Source of the DNA: Rhizobium sp.
Lineage (GTDB): Bacteria > Pseudomonadota > Alphaproteobacteria > Rhizobiales > Rhizobiaceae
DNA length: 39,638 bases
Reading direction: 5' to 3'
NCBI GenBank assembly: GCA_028290545.1
Contig: JAQGJP010000079.1
Coordinates: 1-39,638 of the forward strand
The translations under genes and the position numbers were made by a program. Under the pieces are notes generated by a model that had not been told where the DNA came from, searched no databases, and worked only from the letters and a program-made list of their open reading frames with translations. This document shows, piece by piece, positions 1-9,201 of this stretch (position 1 is the first letter of the stretch; every line of letters starts with the position of its first letter).

Positions 1-44
1 CCACGGCGAAATCTGCGCGGAAACTACGCATAAAGCGCTGAAAG

Positions 45-1220
45 TCAAGTCCGCTGCGGGTGAAAAATCAGCCTGTAGAAGGCGAAAAGCACGAAGACAC
101 CGAAGAATGCGGTCAAGACCCACGCGAATCCCTCGGGGCCATCGATATCCATTCCCGCGCCGATGGCGGCCGGGCCGGCAATTGTGCCGATCGCATAGAA
201 GAAGATGAACGCGGCATTGGCCGCCGCAAGATCCGAGCCCGAAAAGCGCTGGCCGATATGGCTGAGTCCGACCGTATAGAGCCCAGCTACCATGCCGCCC
301 CAGAACAGCAGGAGCACCGCGAGCAGCCGCCAATCGGCGGAGGCGAAGGGCAGGAGCAGCGCTCCTATCAGGCCGATGACGCCCATGCCCGTCAGCAATA
401 TGCGCCGGTCCTTGATGCGATCGGATATCAGCCCCAACGGAATCTGGAACACGACATTGCCGATCGCCATTGCCGTCAACAGATAGCTCGCATGTGATTC
501 AGCAAAGCCCAGTCGCGTTGCGTAGACGGGAAACAGCGCCAGGCCTCCGGCCTCGACTGCGCCGAACACGAAGACGCCCATGATCGCAGTGGGTACCGCA
601 AGTGTGTATCTCAGGAAATGGTGTTGAGGCTTCTCGTCGAGATAGGGGCTTTCGTTGCGCGCGATGTAAATGGGGATTGCCGCAAGCAGGATGATGACGC
701 TGCCAACAATGAAAGGCAGCAAGCCCTGGGTGCCGACAAGCGAGAAGATCACCGTTCCGGCTGCGAAGCCAACCGATAGGACAGTCGCGTAAATGCCCAG
801 CACCAATCCGCGTTTGGATGGCGGCGCGGCGAAATTGATCCAGAACTCCGAGAGAATGAAAAGCGTCGTGGTCGCACCATGGAAAACGATTCGCAGCGGA
901 AACCACGCCCAGAAGTTCTCGATAAAGAAGAAGCCCAATGAACTCACTGCCGAAATCAGAACGGCCCAGATCATGGTGGTGGCGACGCCAAAGCGATGTG
1001 CGAGCTTGGTGGTGATGGGCGCGGCAATCATCGCCGCTACCCCCGCAGTCGCGGTGTTCAAGCCGTTAAGCGAAGACGGGACGCCACGATTTTCAAGGAT
1101 AAGCGAGAGCAGCGGTAATCCAAGCCCGATCGCGATGCCAACCGCGGAGATCGAGGAAATAGCGGCGAACAGCGACGGCCAATGGATATCTTCGCGCGCG
1201 CCGCTTGGCAGGTCACTCAT
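45..1220 (-). CDS. MFS transporter (YcaD-like drug/sugar efflux type)
   Basis: A 391-residue polytopic inner-membrane protein with about 12 hydrophobic segments in two halves, separated by a charged loop near residues 190-205. The first half carries a stretch resembling the MFS loop 2-3 signature (TTKLAHRFG, about residue 70), and the second half has the equivalent LGLISDRIKDRR. The overall pattern fits the YcaD/UMF-type major facilitator permeases, which are proton-driven exporters. The substrate cannot be read from the sequence. It is the last gene of the leftward topA-rnr-DUF983 group, but 166 bases separate it from the DUF983 gene, so it may have its own promoter. The ATG at 1218-1220 is preceded by GAGAATGC, a weak ribosome site. 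An out-of-frame ATG four bases upstream reads only a few codons. Confidence 0.85.
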   Translation of the reverse strand: MSDLPSGAREDIHWPSLFAAISSISAVGIAIGLGLPLLSLILENRGVPSSLNGLNTATAGVAAMIAAPITTKLAHRFGVATTMIWAVLISAVSSLGFFFIENFWAWFPLRIVFHGATTTLFILSEFWINFAAPPSKRGLVLGIYATVLSVGFAAGTVIFSLVGTQGLLPFIVGSVIILLAAIPIYIARNESPYLDEKPQHHFLRYTLAVPTAIMGVFVFGAVEAGGLALFPVYATRLGFAESHASYLLTAMAIGNVVFQIPLGLISDRIKDRRILLTGMGVIGLIGALLLPFASADWRLLAVLLLFWGGMVAGLYTVGLSHIGQRFSGSDLAAANAAFIFFYAIGTIAGPAAIGAGMDIDGPEGFAWVLTAFFGVFVLFAFYRLIFHPQRT

Positions 1221-1386
1221 GCATTCTCACTTTCAAACTGGCGATCTGAACAGACCGACGTGTTTCCGGTATTTGCCGAACCAGGAAACTCCCCCTGACA
1301 GACAGTTAGACGGCTGGGGGCCAGATTTCAAAGCCTTCCAATGCATTTTCCGAATATTTCCCTGATTATCCCGTCAGGCCGGCAGG

Positions 1387-1821
1387 TCACTCAATCTTGT
1401 CTTCCGGCTTGGGTTCGTGGCCACCGAACCCATGCATACGCATCGCCCATTGCAGGCCGATGACAGCGCCCTTGATTGGCTGGATGGTCACCAGCGCAAG
1501 GATGAGGGTCAGCGGCGTCCAGATCGCAAGATGCGCCCAGTTGGACATGGTCCAGACGAGATCGGTCATCATGAAACCGCCGACCACGATATGACCGACG
1601 AGAACGATGGACAGATAGGCCGGAAGGTCGTCGGCGCGATGATGCGTGAAGTCCTCGTTACAGGCAGCGCATTTGTCCACCGACTTGAGATAGCCCCTGA
1701 AAAGCTTGCCCTGTCCGCAATTCGGGCAGCAGCAGAACAGTCCGCGCTTGATGGCCTGCATCGTATCGCGCTTCTCGTGATCGGCGGGGCCCACATTCGT
1801 CCAGTTCTGACTTGCCTGCAT
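1387..1821 (-). CDS. DUF983 zinc-ribbon membrane protein
   Basis: A 144-residue protein with a cytoplasmic zinc ribbon followed by two membrane segments (about residues 68-92 and 97-117). The ribbon cysteines are CPNC at 32-35 and CAAC at 51-54. This is the DUF983 architecture, a small family common in alphaproteobacteria and of unknown biochemical role. The ATG at 1821 has a good ribosome site (GGAGAG four bases upstream). A later in-frame ATG at residue 21 is the alternative start. It begins 15 bases after the stop of rnr on the same strand, so it is very probably co-transcribed with topA and rnr. Confidence 0.88.
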   Translation of the reverse strand: MQASQNWTNVGPADHEKRDTMQAIKRGLFCCCPNCGQGKLFRGYLKSVDKCAACNEDFTHHRADDLPAYLSIVLVGHIVVGGFMMTDLVWTMSNWAHLAIWTPLTLILALVTIQPIKGAVIGLQWAMRMHGFGGHEPKPEDKIE

Positions 1822-1836
1822 CGTTCTCTCCTACGG

Positions 1837-4185
1837 TCACCTGCGGCCGCGTGGCGGTCGCGTGCCTGGCGTCTTGCGGGCCGGTTGGCTTCCGCGCTTG
1901 CCAGATTTGTGGAAGGAACGCATTGCCACCGGCATCTGGCGTCCCTCACTTGTAATCTCGAAACGCAAAGCACCGGCCAAAGGTGCCGCCTCGACCAGTT
2001 TTACCCTGACGGCATCGCCCAGCCTGTAGCCCAGGCCCGACCGCTCGCCCGAAATCGACTGATGCGCTTCGTCGTATATATAGTAGTCATTTCCGATCGT
2101 AGATATGGGAACGAAACCGTCGGCGCCATAGGCCGGAAGTGAGACAAATAGTCCTGACCTTGTAACGCCGGACACCCGGCCATCGAACTCCTGGCCAATG
2201 CGGCCCACAAGGTGATGGGCAATCAGGCGATCGACCGTTTCGCGCTCTGCCGCCATGGCGCGGCGCTCGAAGGTGGAGATCTCGGCGGCGATATCGTCAA
2301 GCGCTGCTTCCTCCTCCATCGTCAGGCCGCCGGTGCCGAGACCGAGCGTCGCAACCAGCGCCCGATGGACGATCAGGTCGGCATAGCGACGGATCGGCGA
2401 GGTGAAATGGGCGTATTTGAACAGATTGAGGCCGAAGTGGCCGATATTCTCGGGACTGTAGATCGCCTGGCTCTGTGACCGCAGCACCATCTCGTTGACC
2501 ATGATCTGGAAAGGCTTGCCATCGACCTTTTCGAGAATCTGGTTGAAATGATTGGAACGCAGATTGCCGTGGGCGAGCGACATGTCGAGCGTGCCTAGGA
2601 AATTGCGCAGCACTTCCTGCTTGGCCATCGAAGGGGCATCGTGGATGCGGTAGATCAGCGACTGTTTGCGCTTTTCCAGCGTCTCCGCCGCCGAGACGTT
2701 CGCCTGTATCATCATTTCTTCGATCAGCTTGTGCGCATCGAGCCGGTCAGGCACGACGACGCGATCGACCTTGCCGTCGGCATCCAGCAGGATCTTGCGT
2801 TCGGGCATATCGAGTTCAAGCGGCTGTCTTTTGCTGCGACCCGCCTTGAGGATGGCATAGGCATCCCAGAGCGGCTTCAGGATCGGCTCGACCAATGGGC
2901 CGGTCTGATCGTCGGGTGCACCGTCGATCGCGGATTGCGCCTGCTGGTAGGCGAGCTTGGCCGCGCTTTTCATCATGATCCGATGGAAGGTGTGCGATGC
3001 CTTGCGGCCTTCTTTCGAAAACACCATGCGGACGGCGAGCGCCGGGCGGTCCACGCCCTGTTTCAGCGAGCAGAGATCGTTGGAAATCCGCTCGGGCAGC
3101 ATCGGCACGACGCGATCGGGAAAATAGACCGAATTGCCGCGCTTCAGCGCTTCCCGGTCGAGGGCGGACTGTGGTCGTACATAATATGAGACGTCGGCGA
3201 TGGCGACGACGACGATGACGCCGCCCGGATTGTCCGGCGATGTATCCGGTTCGGCATAGACGGCGTCGTCATGGTCCTTGGCGTCGGCCGGGTCGATGGT
3301 GACCAGCGGCAGGTGGCGCCAGTCCTCGCGGTTCTTCATGTCGGCCGGGCCGGCGGCGTCTGCTTCCCGCAGCACGGAATCCGGGAAGATATAGGGAATG
3401 CCGTGGGCATGGATGGCGATCATCGAGATGGCCTTCTCGGAGGCGACGGAGCCGATCACCGACAGGATCTTGGCGCGCGGCAGGCCGAAGCGGCCCGAGC
3501 GGATCGATTCGATCTCGACCAGGTCGCCGTCCTTGGCGTCGCCGACGAAATCCGGATCGACTTCCAGTTCGTTGCCGCGCTTCTCGATCGGCATGATCCG
3601 GCCGGCGCTGCCCTCCAGCGCGCGGAAGACGCCGAGGCCGGCATTCTTGCGCTTGTCGATGATCTTGATGACGCGCGCTGTATAAGCAGGCCCGCCACGT
3701 TCCTTGTTTGGGAAGATCTTGGCGACGATGCGGTCGCCGATGCCGGCGATCGGCGCCTTGGTCTTCGACCGTTCGCCGCCGGAAGACTGACGTACCAGCA
3801 CCGCGGGCGCCACGCCGCCATCTTCGGGCCACTCGGCGGGGCGGGCGATCAGCTCGCCCGAAGAGTCACGCATGGTGATGTCGAGCACGGTGACCGGCGG
3901 CAGCGCGCCGGGGCGGATCAGCGATTTGCGGCTCTTCTCCAGAAGCCCGTCGTCTTCAAGCGCGCGCAGCGCGGCCTTGAGCTCGATACGCGTATCGCCT
4001 TTCAGACCGAAGGCCTTGGCGATCTCGCGTTTGGAGGCTCGATCCGGATTGTCCTGGATGAATTCAAGCAGGATTTCGCGGGAGGGAACGGCGCCGTGAA
4101 TAATTGCCTTGGACGTTGCAGGTGGCGTGCCGGCGGTTTTCTTCGCCGACTGCCGTTTGTCATTTGCTCTGGGCATTCTTGCCAC
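1837..4185 (-). CDS. rnr: Ribonuclease R (RNB/S1 exoribonuclease)
   Basis: A processive 3'-5' exoribonuclease that degrades structured RNA in the cytoplasm. The 782-residue product has a helix-turn-helix-like N-terminal domain (about 35-90), cold-shock OB folds (about 140-230), the RNB catalytic domain with the aspartate cluster TIDPADAKDHDDAVY, and a C-terminal S1 domain (EFDGRVSGVTRSGLFVSLP), ending in a basic Arg/Lys tail. The reading frame stays open for about 86 more codons inside topA, but that stretch has no domain and is a shadow of the topA Lys/Ala tail. I chose GTG at 4185, two bases after the topA stop, because AAAAAGG lies seven bases upstream. ATG at 4176 (779 residues) is the alternative. 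The tight junction implies translational coupling to topA. Confidence 0.95.
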   Translation of the reverse strand: MARMPRANDKRQSAKKTAGTPPATSKAIIHGAVPSREILLEFIQDNPDRASKREIAKAFGLKGDTRIELKAALRALEDDGLLEKSRKSLIRPGALPPVTVLDITMRDSSGELIARPAEWPEDGGVAPAVLVRQSSGGERSKTKAPIAGIGDRIVAKIFPNKERGGPAYTARVIKIIDKRKNAGLGVFRALEGSAGRIMPIEKRGNELEVDPDFVGDAKDGDLVEIESIRSGRFGLPRAKILSVIGSVASEKAISMIAIHAHGIPYIFPDSVLREADAAGPADMKNREDWRHLPLVTIDPADAKDHDDAVYAEPDTSPDNPGGVIVVVAIADVSYYVRPQSALDREALKRGNSVYFPDRVVPMLPERISNDLCSLKQGVDRPALAVRMVFSKEGRKASHTFHRIMMKSAAKLAYQQAQSAIDGAPDDQTGPLVEPILKPLWDAYAILKAGRSKRQPLELDMPERKILLDADGKVDRVVVPDRLDAHKLIEEMMIQANVSAAETLEKRKQSLIYRIHDAPSMAKQEVLRNFLGTLDMSLAHGNLRSNHFNQILEKVDGKPFQIMVNEMVLRSQSQAIYSPENIGHFGLNLFKYAHFTSPIRRYADLIVHRALVATLGLGTGGLTMEEEAALDDIAAEISTFERRAMAAERETVDRLIAHHLVGRIGQEFDGRVSGVTRSGLFVSLPAYGADGFVPISTIGNDYYIYDEAHQSISGERSGLGYRLGDAVRVKLVEAAPLAGALRFEITSEGRQMPVAMRSFHKSGKRGSQPARKTPGTRPPRGRR

Positions 4186-4187
4186 GA

Positions 4188-6881
4188 TCAGGCCTTTTTG
4201 GTTTTGGCGCTCGCCTTGGGCTTCGCCGCCGTTTTCGGCTTGGCTGCAGCCTTGGGCTTGGCGGCTGCTTTCTCGCTGGTCTTCGTAGTCGTGCTGGCTG
4301 TCGCGGCCTTTTTCCTGGCCGGGGCCTTGGTCTTGGAAGACGGCGCCTTGGCCGCGCGTTCGGTGATCAGGGAAATGGCCTCTTCCATCGTTACCGACTG
4401 CGGATCCTTGCCTTTGGGCAGGGTCGCGTTGACCTTGTCCCAATTGACATAGGGACCGTAACGGCCGTCGCGCACGGTGATCTTGCCTCCGTCGGGATGG
4501 TCGCCGAGTTCCTTCAACGCTGCGGGTGCGGAACGTCCGCCCCGTCCCCCGCCATTGGCGCGCTTTTCCGCATGTTCAGCAATGACCACGACCGCGCGGT
4601 TGAGGCCGATCGAGAACACGTCTTCCACGGTTTCCAGATTGGCGTAGCCGGCGTCATGCAGAAGGAAAGGTCCGTAGCGGCCGATGCCCGACGAAATCAT
4701 CTTGCCGGATTCCGGATGCTTGCCGATATCGCGCGGCAGGTTGAGAAGCGCGAGCGCCTTTTCATGATCCATCTTGTCCGGCTCCCAGCCCTTGGGCAGG
4801 CTGGCGCGCTTGGCTTCCTTGCCATCGCCCCGCTGGACATAGGGTCCGAAACGGCCCGAGCGCAGCGAGATGTCCTCGCCGGTCATCGGGTCCGTACCGA
4901 AGGATACCGGTTCGCTGGGGGCGGTGGCATCGCCATCGGCGGATTCGCTTGAAAGCTGGCGGGTGAAATTGCAATCGGGATAGTTGGAGCAGCCGATGAA
5001 GGCGCCATATTTGCCGAGCTTCAAGGACAGCTTGCCGGTGCCGCAGACCTGACAGACCCTCGGGTCGCCATCATCGGCGCGGGCCGGAAACAACAGCGGC
5101 GCCAGCGCCTCGTTCAGCGCATCGATGATGTCACTGACGCGCAGTTCCTTGGTCTGCTCGATCTGGGCAAAGAAATCCTTCCAGAAATCGCGCAGCACGT
5201 CCTTCCATTCGAGATCGCCAGCCGAAATGCTGTCGAGCTTTTCCTCGAGCGATGCGGTGAAATCATATTCCACATAGCGGGCGAAGAAATTCTCCAGGAA
5301 GGCGGTGACGATACGGCCCTTGGAGTCGGGTATCAGCTTGCGCTTGTCGATCGCCACATAGCCGCGATCCCGCAGGGTCGCAAGCGTCGAGGCATAAGTG
5401 GAGGGCCGGCCGATGCCAAGTTCTTCCATCTTCTTGATCAGCGTTGCTTCCGAATAGCGCGGCGGCGGCTCGGTGAAATGCTGGCTGGCGTCGATCTTTT
5501 CCTTGGCCAGCATTTCCTGCGCACGGATCTCCGGCAGGCGGCCATCCTCGTCCTCGGCGTCGTTGTCCTCTTTCTCCTCGCGCTGATCGGTATAGGCGGC
5601 GATGAAGCCATCGAATTTTATCACCGAGCCGACGGCGCGCAGGCCGGCCGTGCGGCCCTGGTTCTCAGCGGTTATTTCGGCAGTCGTGCGCTCGATATCA
5701 GCGCTCGCCATCTGGCTGGCGATGCCGCGCTTCCAGACCAGATCGTAGAGACGGAACTGATCGGCATCGAGGAACTTGCGGACGCTTTCCGGCGTGCGGT
5801 TGAAATCGGTCGGGCGGATGGCTTCGTGGGCCTCCTGGGCGTTCTTCGCCTTGGTCGTGTAGAGGCGTGCCTTGTCCGGTACGTAGCGGGCGCCGAACTG
5901 GCTGCCGATTGCGACGCGAGCCGCGTCGATTGCTTCGGGCGCCATCTGCACGCCATCGGTACGCATGTAGGTGATGAGACCTGTCAGTTCGCCACCGATC
6001 TCCATGCCTTCATAGAGCCTCTGCGCGACCTGCATGGTACGCGATGCCGAGAAACCGAGACGCGAGGAGGCCGCTTGCTGCAGGGTCGATGTCGTGAAGG
6101 GGGGCGAAGGGTTGCGCTTGACGGGCTTTGCCTCGATGCTGTCAACGCGATAGGTCGCGCCTTCGAGCATCGACTTCAGGTCCTTGGCCTGCACGCCATT
6201 GGTCACCGATTTCGCCTGCATCCGCTTGCCGTCGGCGCTGACCAGGCGGGCTTCGAACGTGTCGTTGCGCGGTGTCCGCAGCAGTGCGGAGATGTTCCAG
6301 TATTCCTCGGCGACGAAACGCTCGATCTCGGTTTCCCGATCGCAGACCAGTCTCAACGCTACGGATTGAACGCGGCCGGCAGAGCGGGCGCCCGGAAGCT
6401 TGCGCCAGAGAACCGGCGAAAGGTTGAAGCCGACAAGATAATCCAGCGCGCGGCGTGCCAGATAGGCATTGACCAGCGGCGCGTCGATATCGCGCGGCTC
6501 TGCCATGGCGTCCAGCACCGCCTTCTTGGTGATGGCGTTGAAGACGACGCGCTTGACCGGCTTGTCACCGATCACCTTCTTCTTTCTGAGTACATCAAGC
6601 ACGTGCCAGGAAATTGCCTCGCCTTCGCGATCCGGGTCGGTTGCGAGGATCAGTCCGTCGGATTTCTTCACCGCGTCGGCGATTTCATTGAGCCGCTTGG
6701 CGGAAGCGGCATCGACTTCCCACAACATCTCGAAATCCTGATCGGGAAGAACGGAGCCATCCTTGGCGGGAAGATCGCGGACATGGCCGAACGATGCCAG
6801 CACTTTATACTCTGGGCCGAGATACTTGTTGATCGTCTTTGCCTTTGCAGGCGATTCCACCACCACTACATTCATATTCAA
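4188..6881 (-). CDS. topA: DNA topoisomerase I (type IA)
   Basis: Relaxes negative supercoils by single-strand passage. The 897-residue protein starts with the Toprim domain (VVVESPAKAK, Glu9; TDPDREGE at 81-88). The catalytic tyrosine is Tyr305 in GLITYMRTDG. After the core comes one four-cysteine zinc finger (CQVCGTGK...CSNYPDC, about 605-635), then several topo C-terminal repeats (GRYGPYV/GRYGPFL type). The last 50 or so residues are a Lys/Ala/Pro-rich tail made of AAKPK repeats, a usual feature in rhizobia and probably a flexible DNA-binding extension. A second ATG two codons in (6875) is an alternative start. It heads the leftward unit topA-rnr-DUF983, with a candidate promoter at 6976-7005. 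Confidence 0.97.
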   Translation of the reverse strand: MNMNVVVVESPAKAKTINKYLGPEYKVLASFGHVRDLPAKDGSVLPDQDFEMLWEVDAASAKRLNEIADAVKKSDGLILATDPDREGEAISWHVLDVLRKKKVIGDKPVKRVVFNAITKKAVLDAMAEPRDIDAPLVNAYLARRALDYLVGFNLSPVLWRKLPGARSAGRVQSVALRLVCDRETEIERFVAEEYWNISALLRTPRNDTFEARLVSADGKRMQAKSVTNGVQAKDLKSMLEGATYRVDSIEAKPVKRNPSPPFTTSTLQQAASSRLGFSASRTMQVAQRLYEGMEIGGELTGLITYMRTDGVQMAPEAIDAARVAIGSQFGARYVPDKARLYTTKAKNAQEAHEAIRPTDFNRTPESVRKFLDADQFRLYDLVWKRGIASQMASADIERTTAEITAENQGRTAGLRAVGSVIKFDGFIAAYTDQREEKEDNDAEDEDGRLPEIRAQEMLAKEKIDASQHFTEPPPRYSEATLIKKMEELGIGRPSTYASTLATLRDRGYVAIDKRKLIPDSKGRIVTAFLENFFARYVEYDFTASLEEKLDSISAGDLEWKDVLRDFWKDFFAQIEQTKELRVSDIIDALNEALAPLLFPARADDGDPRVCQVCGTGKLSLKLGKYGAFIGCSNYPDCNFTRQLSSESADGDATAPSEPVSFGTDPMTGEDISLRSGRFGPYVQRGDGKEAKRASLPKGWEPDKMDHEKALALLNLPRDIGKHPESGKMISSGIGRYGPFLLHDAGYANLETVEDVFSIGLNRAVVVIAEHAEKRANGGGRGGRSAPAALKELGDHPDGGKITVRDGRYGPYVNWDKVNATLPKGKDPQSVTMEEAISLITERAAKAPSSKTKAPARKKAATASTTTKTSEKAAAKPKAAAKPKTAAKPKASAKTKKA

Positions 6882-6975
6882 TTCCGCCAGACGGCTTTCG
6901 CTTATGCGCCATTGCGCAAGCCGGCAATTTTCGCAGCGCCGGCCAATCCGCTATCTCATGCTTGTCGTTCCCGGG

Positions 6976-7005
6976 CTTATAGCCTTCACCGCCGCCGCAT
7001 TGCAA
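6976..7005 (-). promoter_or_regulatory. Candidate sigma-70 promoter for topA
   Basis: Read on the minus strand, TTGCAA is followed after 18 bases by TATAAG, giving a -35/-10 pair close to the housekeeping consensus. It would place the start of transcription near 6969 and give topA a leader of about 88 bases. This is sequence matching only. Confidence 0.45.
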
Positions 7006-7121
7006 TCCACCGTCCCGACATTCTCGGAACAGCCAAAGCGGTACAGCACGAAGGTTTTAGCATATCGGCACGCCCGGCGACCGCTTCAAGTGCCAATGCA
7101 ACGAAGTACAACCTATATGGG

Positions 7122-7135
7122 AATACAATTGTATT
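7122..7135. promoter_or_regulatory. Perfect 14-bp palindrome, possible operator
   Basis: AATACAATTGTATT is its own reverse complement over 14 bases. It lies 87 bases before the ATG of the small gene at 7222, at the upstream edge of an AT-rich promoter-like block. GntR- and MarR-type repressors bind sites of this general kind, but no regulator gene sits next to it. It may be a binding site for a distant regulator or chance in an AT-rich patch. Confidence 0.35.
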
Positions 7136-7221
7136 GCAATTAATAATATTTGAGATAAGCTATTTCGCGTGTAAACTAAACCGAGACGGCATTGCAACCA
7201 AAGATAGAGAAGCGAAGAAAC

Positions 7222-7455
7222 ATGATTGCAAGAGCGGAATCCAGCAGCCATATTTCGGCGGCGACCAGGGAGCAGATTTCATATATTAAACAGATGCTTG
7301 CTGAGCTGTCCCAAGTTGCGAGGACGGAACAGGCCGAGCTTCTGGTATACCTGCTCGAGATGGCTTTCACCGAAGCCGGTGATATCCTGACCGGCAGATC
7401 GGCTTCCGTCTCACATCAGGTCAAGCGAAACGAGACCGGCCGCATGTCGGTGTAG
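7222..7455 (+). CDS. Small conserved-looking hypothetical protein (77 aa)
   Basis: A 77-residue protein of unknown function. Its centre is a predicted amphipathic helical region (ISYIKQMLAELSQVARTEQA, then ELLVYLLEMAFTEAGDIL) with no membrane segment or known motif. It resembles, from memory, short helical proteins seen in other rhizobia, but I cannot name a family. The ATG at 7222 follows GCGAAGAAA. A TTG ten codons upstream is also in frame but has no ribosome site. The 3' end overlaps the end of dprA on the opposite strand by 45 bases, so the two transcripts are complementary there. The AT-rich upstream region suggests it is independently expressed. Confidence 0.65.
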   Translation: MIARAESSSHISAATREQISYIKQMLAELSQVARTEQAELLVYLLEMAFTEAGDILTGRSASVSHQVKRNETGRMSV

Positions 7456-8556
7456 TCTGCCAGCGAGGTCGAGTTCCAGCAAAACAAGATATACCGCCTG
7501 GGCGCTGCAACCTGTATGGCGTATGATGTCATCGATTTCCACAGGCGTCGGCCCAAGCGCATCGGTGATGCGGCTGCGCTCCGAGTCGCTGGGCGGCAAG
7601 CCGATCGGAGTCTCCTGATCGTATGACGGTTCTCCGACCTCTGGCGAGGAGAACAGATCGAGCTGGCTGACCGGCGCCATCGACCGGATAATGTCCTCGG
7701 ATTCGGTGACGATCTGGGCACCGTCCTTCAGCAAGCCATTGGTGCCATGACATCGCGGATCGAGCGGCGAGCCCGGTACGGCAAACACCTGTCGGCCGAA
7801 GTCGGCAGCGTATCGCGCCGATATCAGCGAACCGGAGCGCTGGGCGGCTTCAATCACCACCAGACCCAGTCCAATGCCGGCGATCAATCGATTGCGGCGC
7901 GGAAAATCGCGTGCGCGTGGTTCCCAGCCGAACGGCATTTCACTGACGGCCGCGCCATTGCCGGAGATGATCTCGCCAAGCAGTTCGACGTTCTCGGGAG
8001 GATAGGGTTGGTCAAGACCACCGGCGAACACAGCGATCGTGCCGGTCGCAAGGCTGGCGCGGTGGGCGCTCGCATCGATGCCGCGCGCCAGTCCTGAAAC
8101 GACGGTGTAGCCGGCGCTACCAAGATCGCGCGCCAGCATGGCGGCAAATTTCGCACCCGAAACCGAGCAATTGCGGGAACCAACGACGCCGATGGCCGGT
8201 GGGCGGCAGACGTCCATGCTGCCCTTGACGGCGAGCAATGGCGGAGCGCCTTCGATCTGCTTGAGTGCAGCCGGATAATCCGGCTCGCCGATACCGACGA
8301 AGCGGGCGCCGACGCGGCGGGCGAACTCAAGCTCGGCTTCGGCCTCCTGGCGCGTCGCAACCCGTATGACACGCGTCGATCCTCCGCGCTGCGACAGTTC
8401 CGGCAACATTTCAAGCGCGGTTTCGGCCGAACCGAAGTGGTTGATGAGATCGCGGAAGGTGACGGGGCCGACATTGTCGGAACGGATGAGACGAAGCCAG
8501 GCGATCCGCTGGCGTTCTGTGAGCGCTATTCCCTTTGAACCTGCGCCCGCTGCCAT
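7411..8556 (-). CDS. dprA: DNA processing protein DprA/Smf
   Basis: DprA binds incoming single-stranded DNA and loads RecA during natural transformation; in non-competent species its role is less clear. The 381-residue protein has an N-terminal helical segment (about 10-80), the extended Rossmann fold with GVVGSRNCS, GLARGIDASAHRASL, FAGGLDQPYPPEN, FPRRNRLIAG and GSLISARYA, and a C-terminal winged-helix domain (about 320-381). Its length is normal for the family. It is the last gene of pyrB-pyrC'-plsY-dprA, starting eight bases after the plsY stop. Its 3' end runs 45 bases into the convergent small gene. Confidence 0.96.
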   Translation of the reverse strand: MAAGAGSKGIALTERQRIAWLRLIRSDNVGPVTFRDLINHFGSAETALEMLPELSQRGGSTRVIRVATRQEAEAELEFARRVGARFVGIGEPDYPAALKQIEGAPPLLAVKGSMDVCRPPAIGVVGSRNCSVSGAKFAAMLARDLGSAGYTVVSGLARGIDASAHRASLATGTIAVFAGGLDQPYPPENVELLGEIISGNGAAVSEMPFGWEPRARDFPRRNRLIAGIGLGLVVIEAAQRSGSLISARYAADFGRQVFAVPGSPLDPRCHGTNGLLKDGAQIVTESEDIIRSMAPVSQLDLFSSPEVGEPSYDQETPIGLPPSDSERSRITDALGPTPVEIDDIIRHTGCSAQAVYLVLLELDLAGRLHRHAAGLVSLDLM

Positions 8557-8564
8557 GGATCCGC

Positions 8565-9182
8565 TTATCCTTTCTTGCCGATCTTGCTTTCCGTGCCCGA
8601 AAGCAGCCTGGAGATATTGGCGTGGTGCTTGATCCAGACGATCACCGACATGATGGCAGCGAGTGCCGCGATCTTGTGGTCACCTGTCACCCACTGCACA
8701 ACCGGAATAGCCACAGTCGCAACCAACGCTGACAGGGAAGAGTAACGGGTGATTGCGGCTGTTGCAATCCAGACGGCAATGAAAAGCAGACCCATCTGCC
8801 AGTTGAGCCCGAACATCACGCCGATATAGGTTGCCACGCCCTTGCCGCCCTTGAAACCCAGCCAGACAGGAAAAAGATGGCCGAGAAAGGCTGCAAAGCC
8901 GGCGATGACGCCGCCCTCGACGCCGAGGAAATGCATGCCCAGCAGGGCCGGCACAGTGCCTTTCAGGGCATCGAGGATCAATGTGGCTGCGGCCAGCCCC
9001 TTGTTGCCGGTGCGCAGTACATTGGTGGCGCCGATATTGCCCGAGCCGATCGACCGGACGTCGCCGAGGCCTGCCATGCGCGTCAGGATCAGGCCGAACG
9101 GCACCGAACCCGAGAGATAGCCGAGCACGGCGGCAATGATCGCGGGCATGGCCGCGATTTGCCACAAAAGAAGATCGTCCAT
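8565..9182 (-). CDS. plsY: Acyl-phosphate:glycerol-3-phosphate acyltransferase PlsY
   Basis: Integral membrane enzyme that moves the acyl group from acyl-phosphate to glycerol-3-phosphate, the first committed step of phospholipid synthesis. The 205-residue protein has several membrane spans and the three PlsY motifs: YLSGSVPFG (about 22-30), [17 protein letters not shown] (about 47-63) and [18 protein letters not shown] (about 101-118). It lies 19 bases after the pyrC' stop and eight bases before dprA, so it is part of that operon. Confidence 0.96.
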   Translation of the reverse strand: MDDLLLWQIAAMPAIIAAVLGYLSGSVPFGLILTRMAGLGDVRSIGSGNIGATNVLRTGNKGLAAATLILDALKGTVPALLGMHFLGVEGGVIAGFAAFLGHLFPVWLGFKGGKGVATYIGVMFGLNWQMGLLFIAVWIATAAITRYSSLSALVATVAIPVVQWVTGDHKIAALAAIMSVIVWIKHHANISRLLSGTESKIGKKG

Positions 9183-9201
9183 CTATGCCCTCCCCAGGAC
9201 T

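Larger units (their letters stand above)
6882..7221. other. Intergenic region between topA and the small gene at 7222
   Basis: This 340-base gap contains no convincing gene. It holds the leader and candidate promoter of topA (minus strand), a short dyad TGCGC-CATT-GCGCA near 6904, and an unusually AT-rich stretch at 7120-7180 with a perfect 14-base palindrome that probably serves the rightward gene at 7222. Two overlapping open frames on the plus strand here have no recognisable protein character. Confidence 0.6.

Noticed and set aside
1221..1386. CCCCC/GGGGG dyad before the MFS gene as a terminator
   Set aside because: Only the outer five bases pair, the interior does not extend the stem and there is no T-tract.
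3271..4452. 393-codon open frame antisense to rnr and the topA end
   Set aside because: Lies wholly opposite well-supported genes; its composition is that of the opposite-strand reading of GC-rich codons and it has no domain.
5478..7289. 603-codon open frame antisense to topA
   Set aside because: Antisense shadow of a certain gene; the part beyond topA is unrelated AT-rich sequence and shows no protein family.
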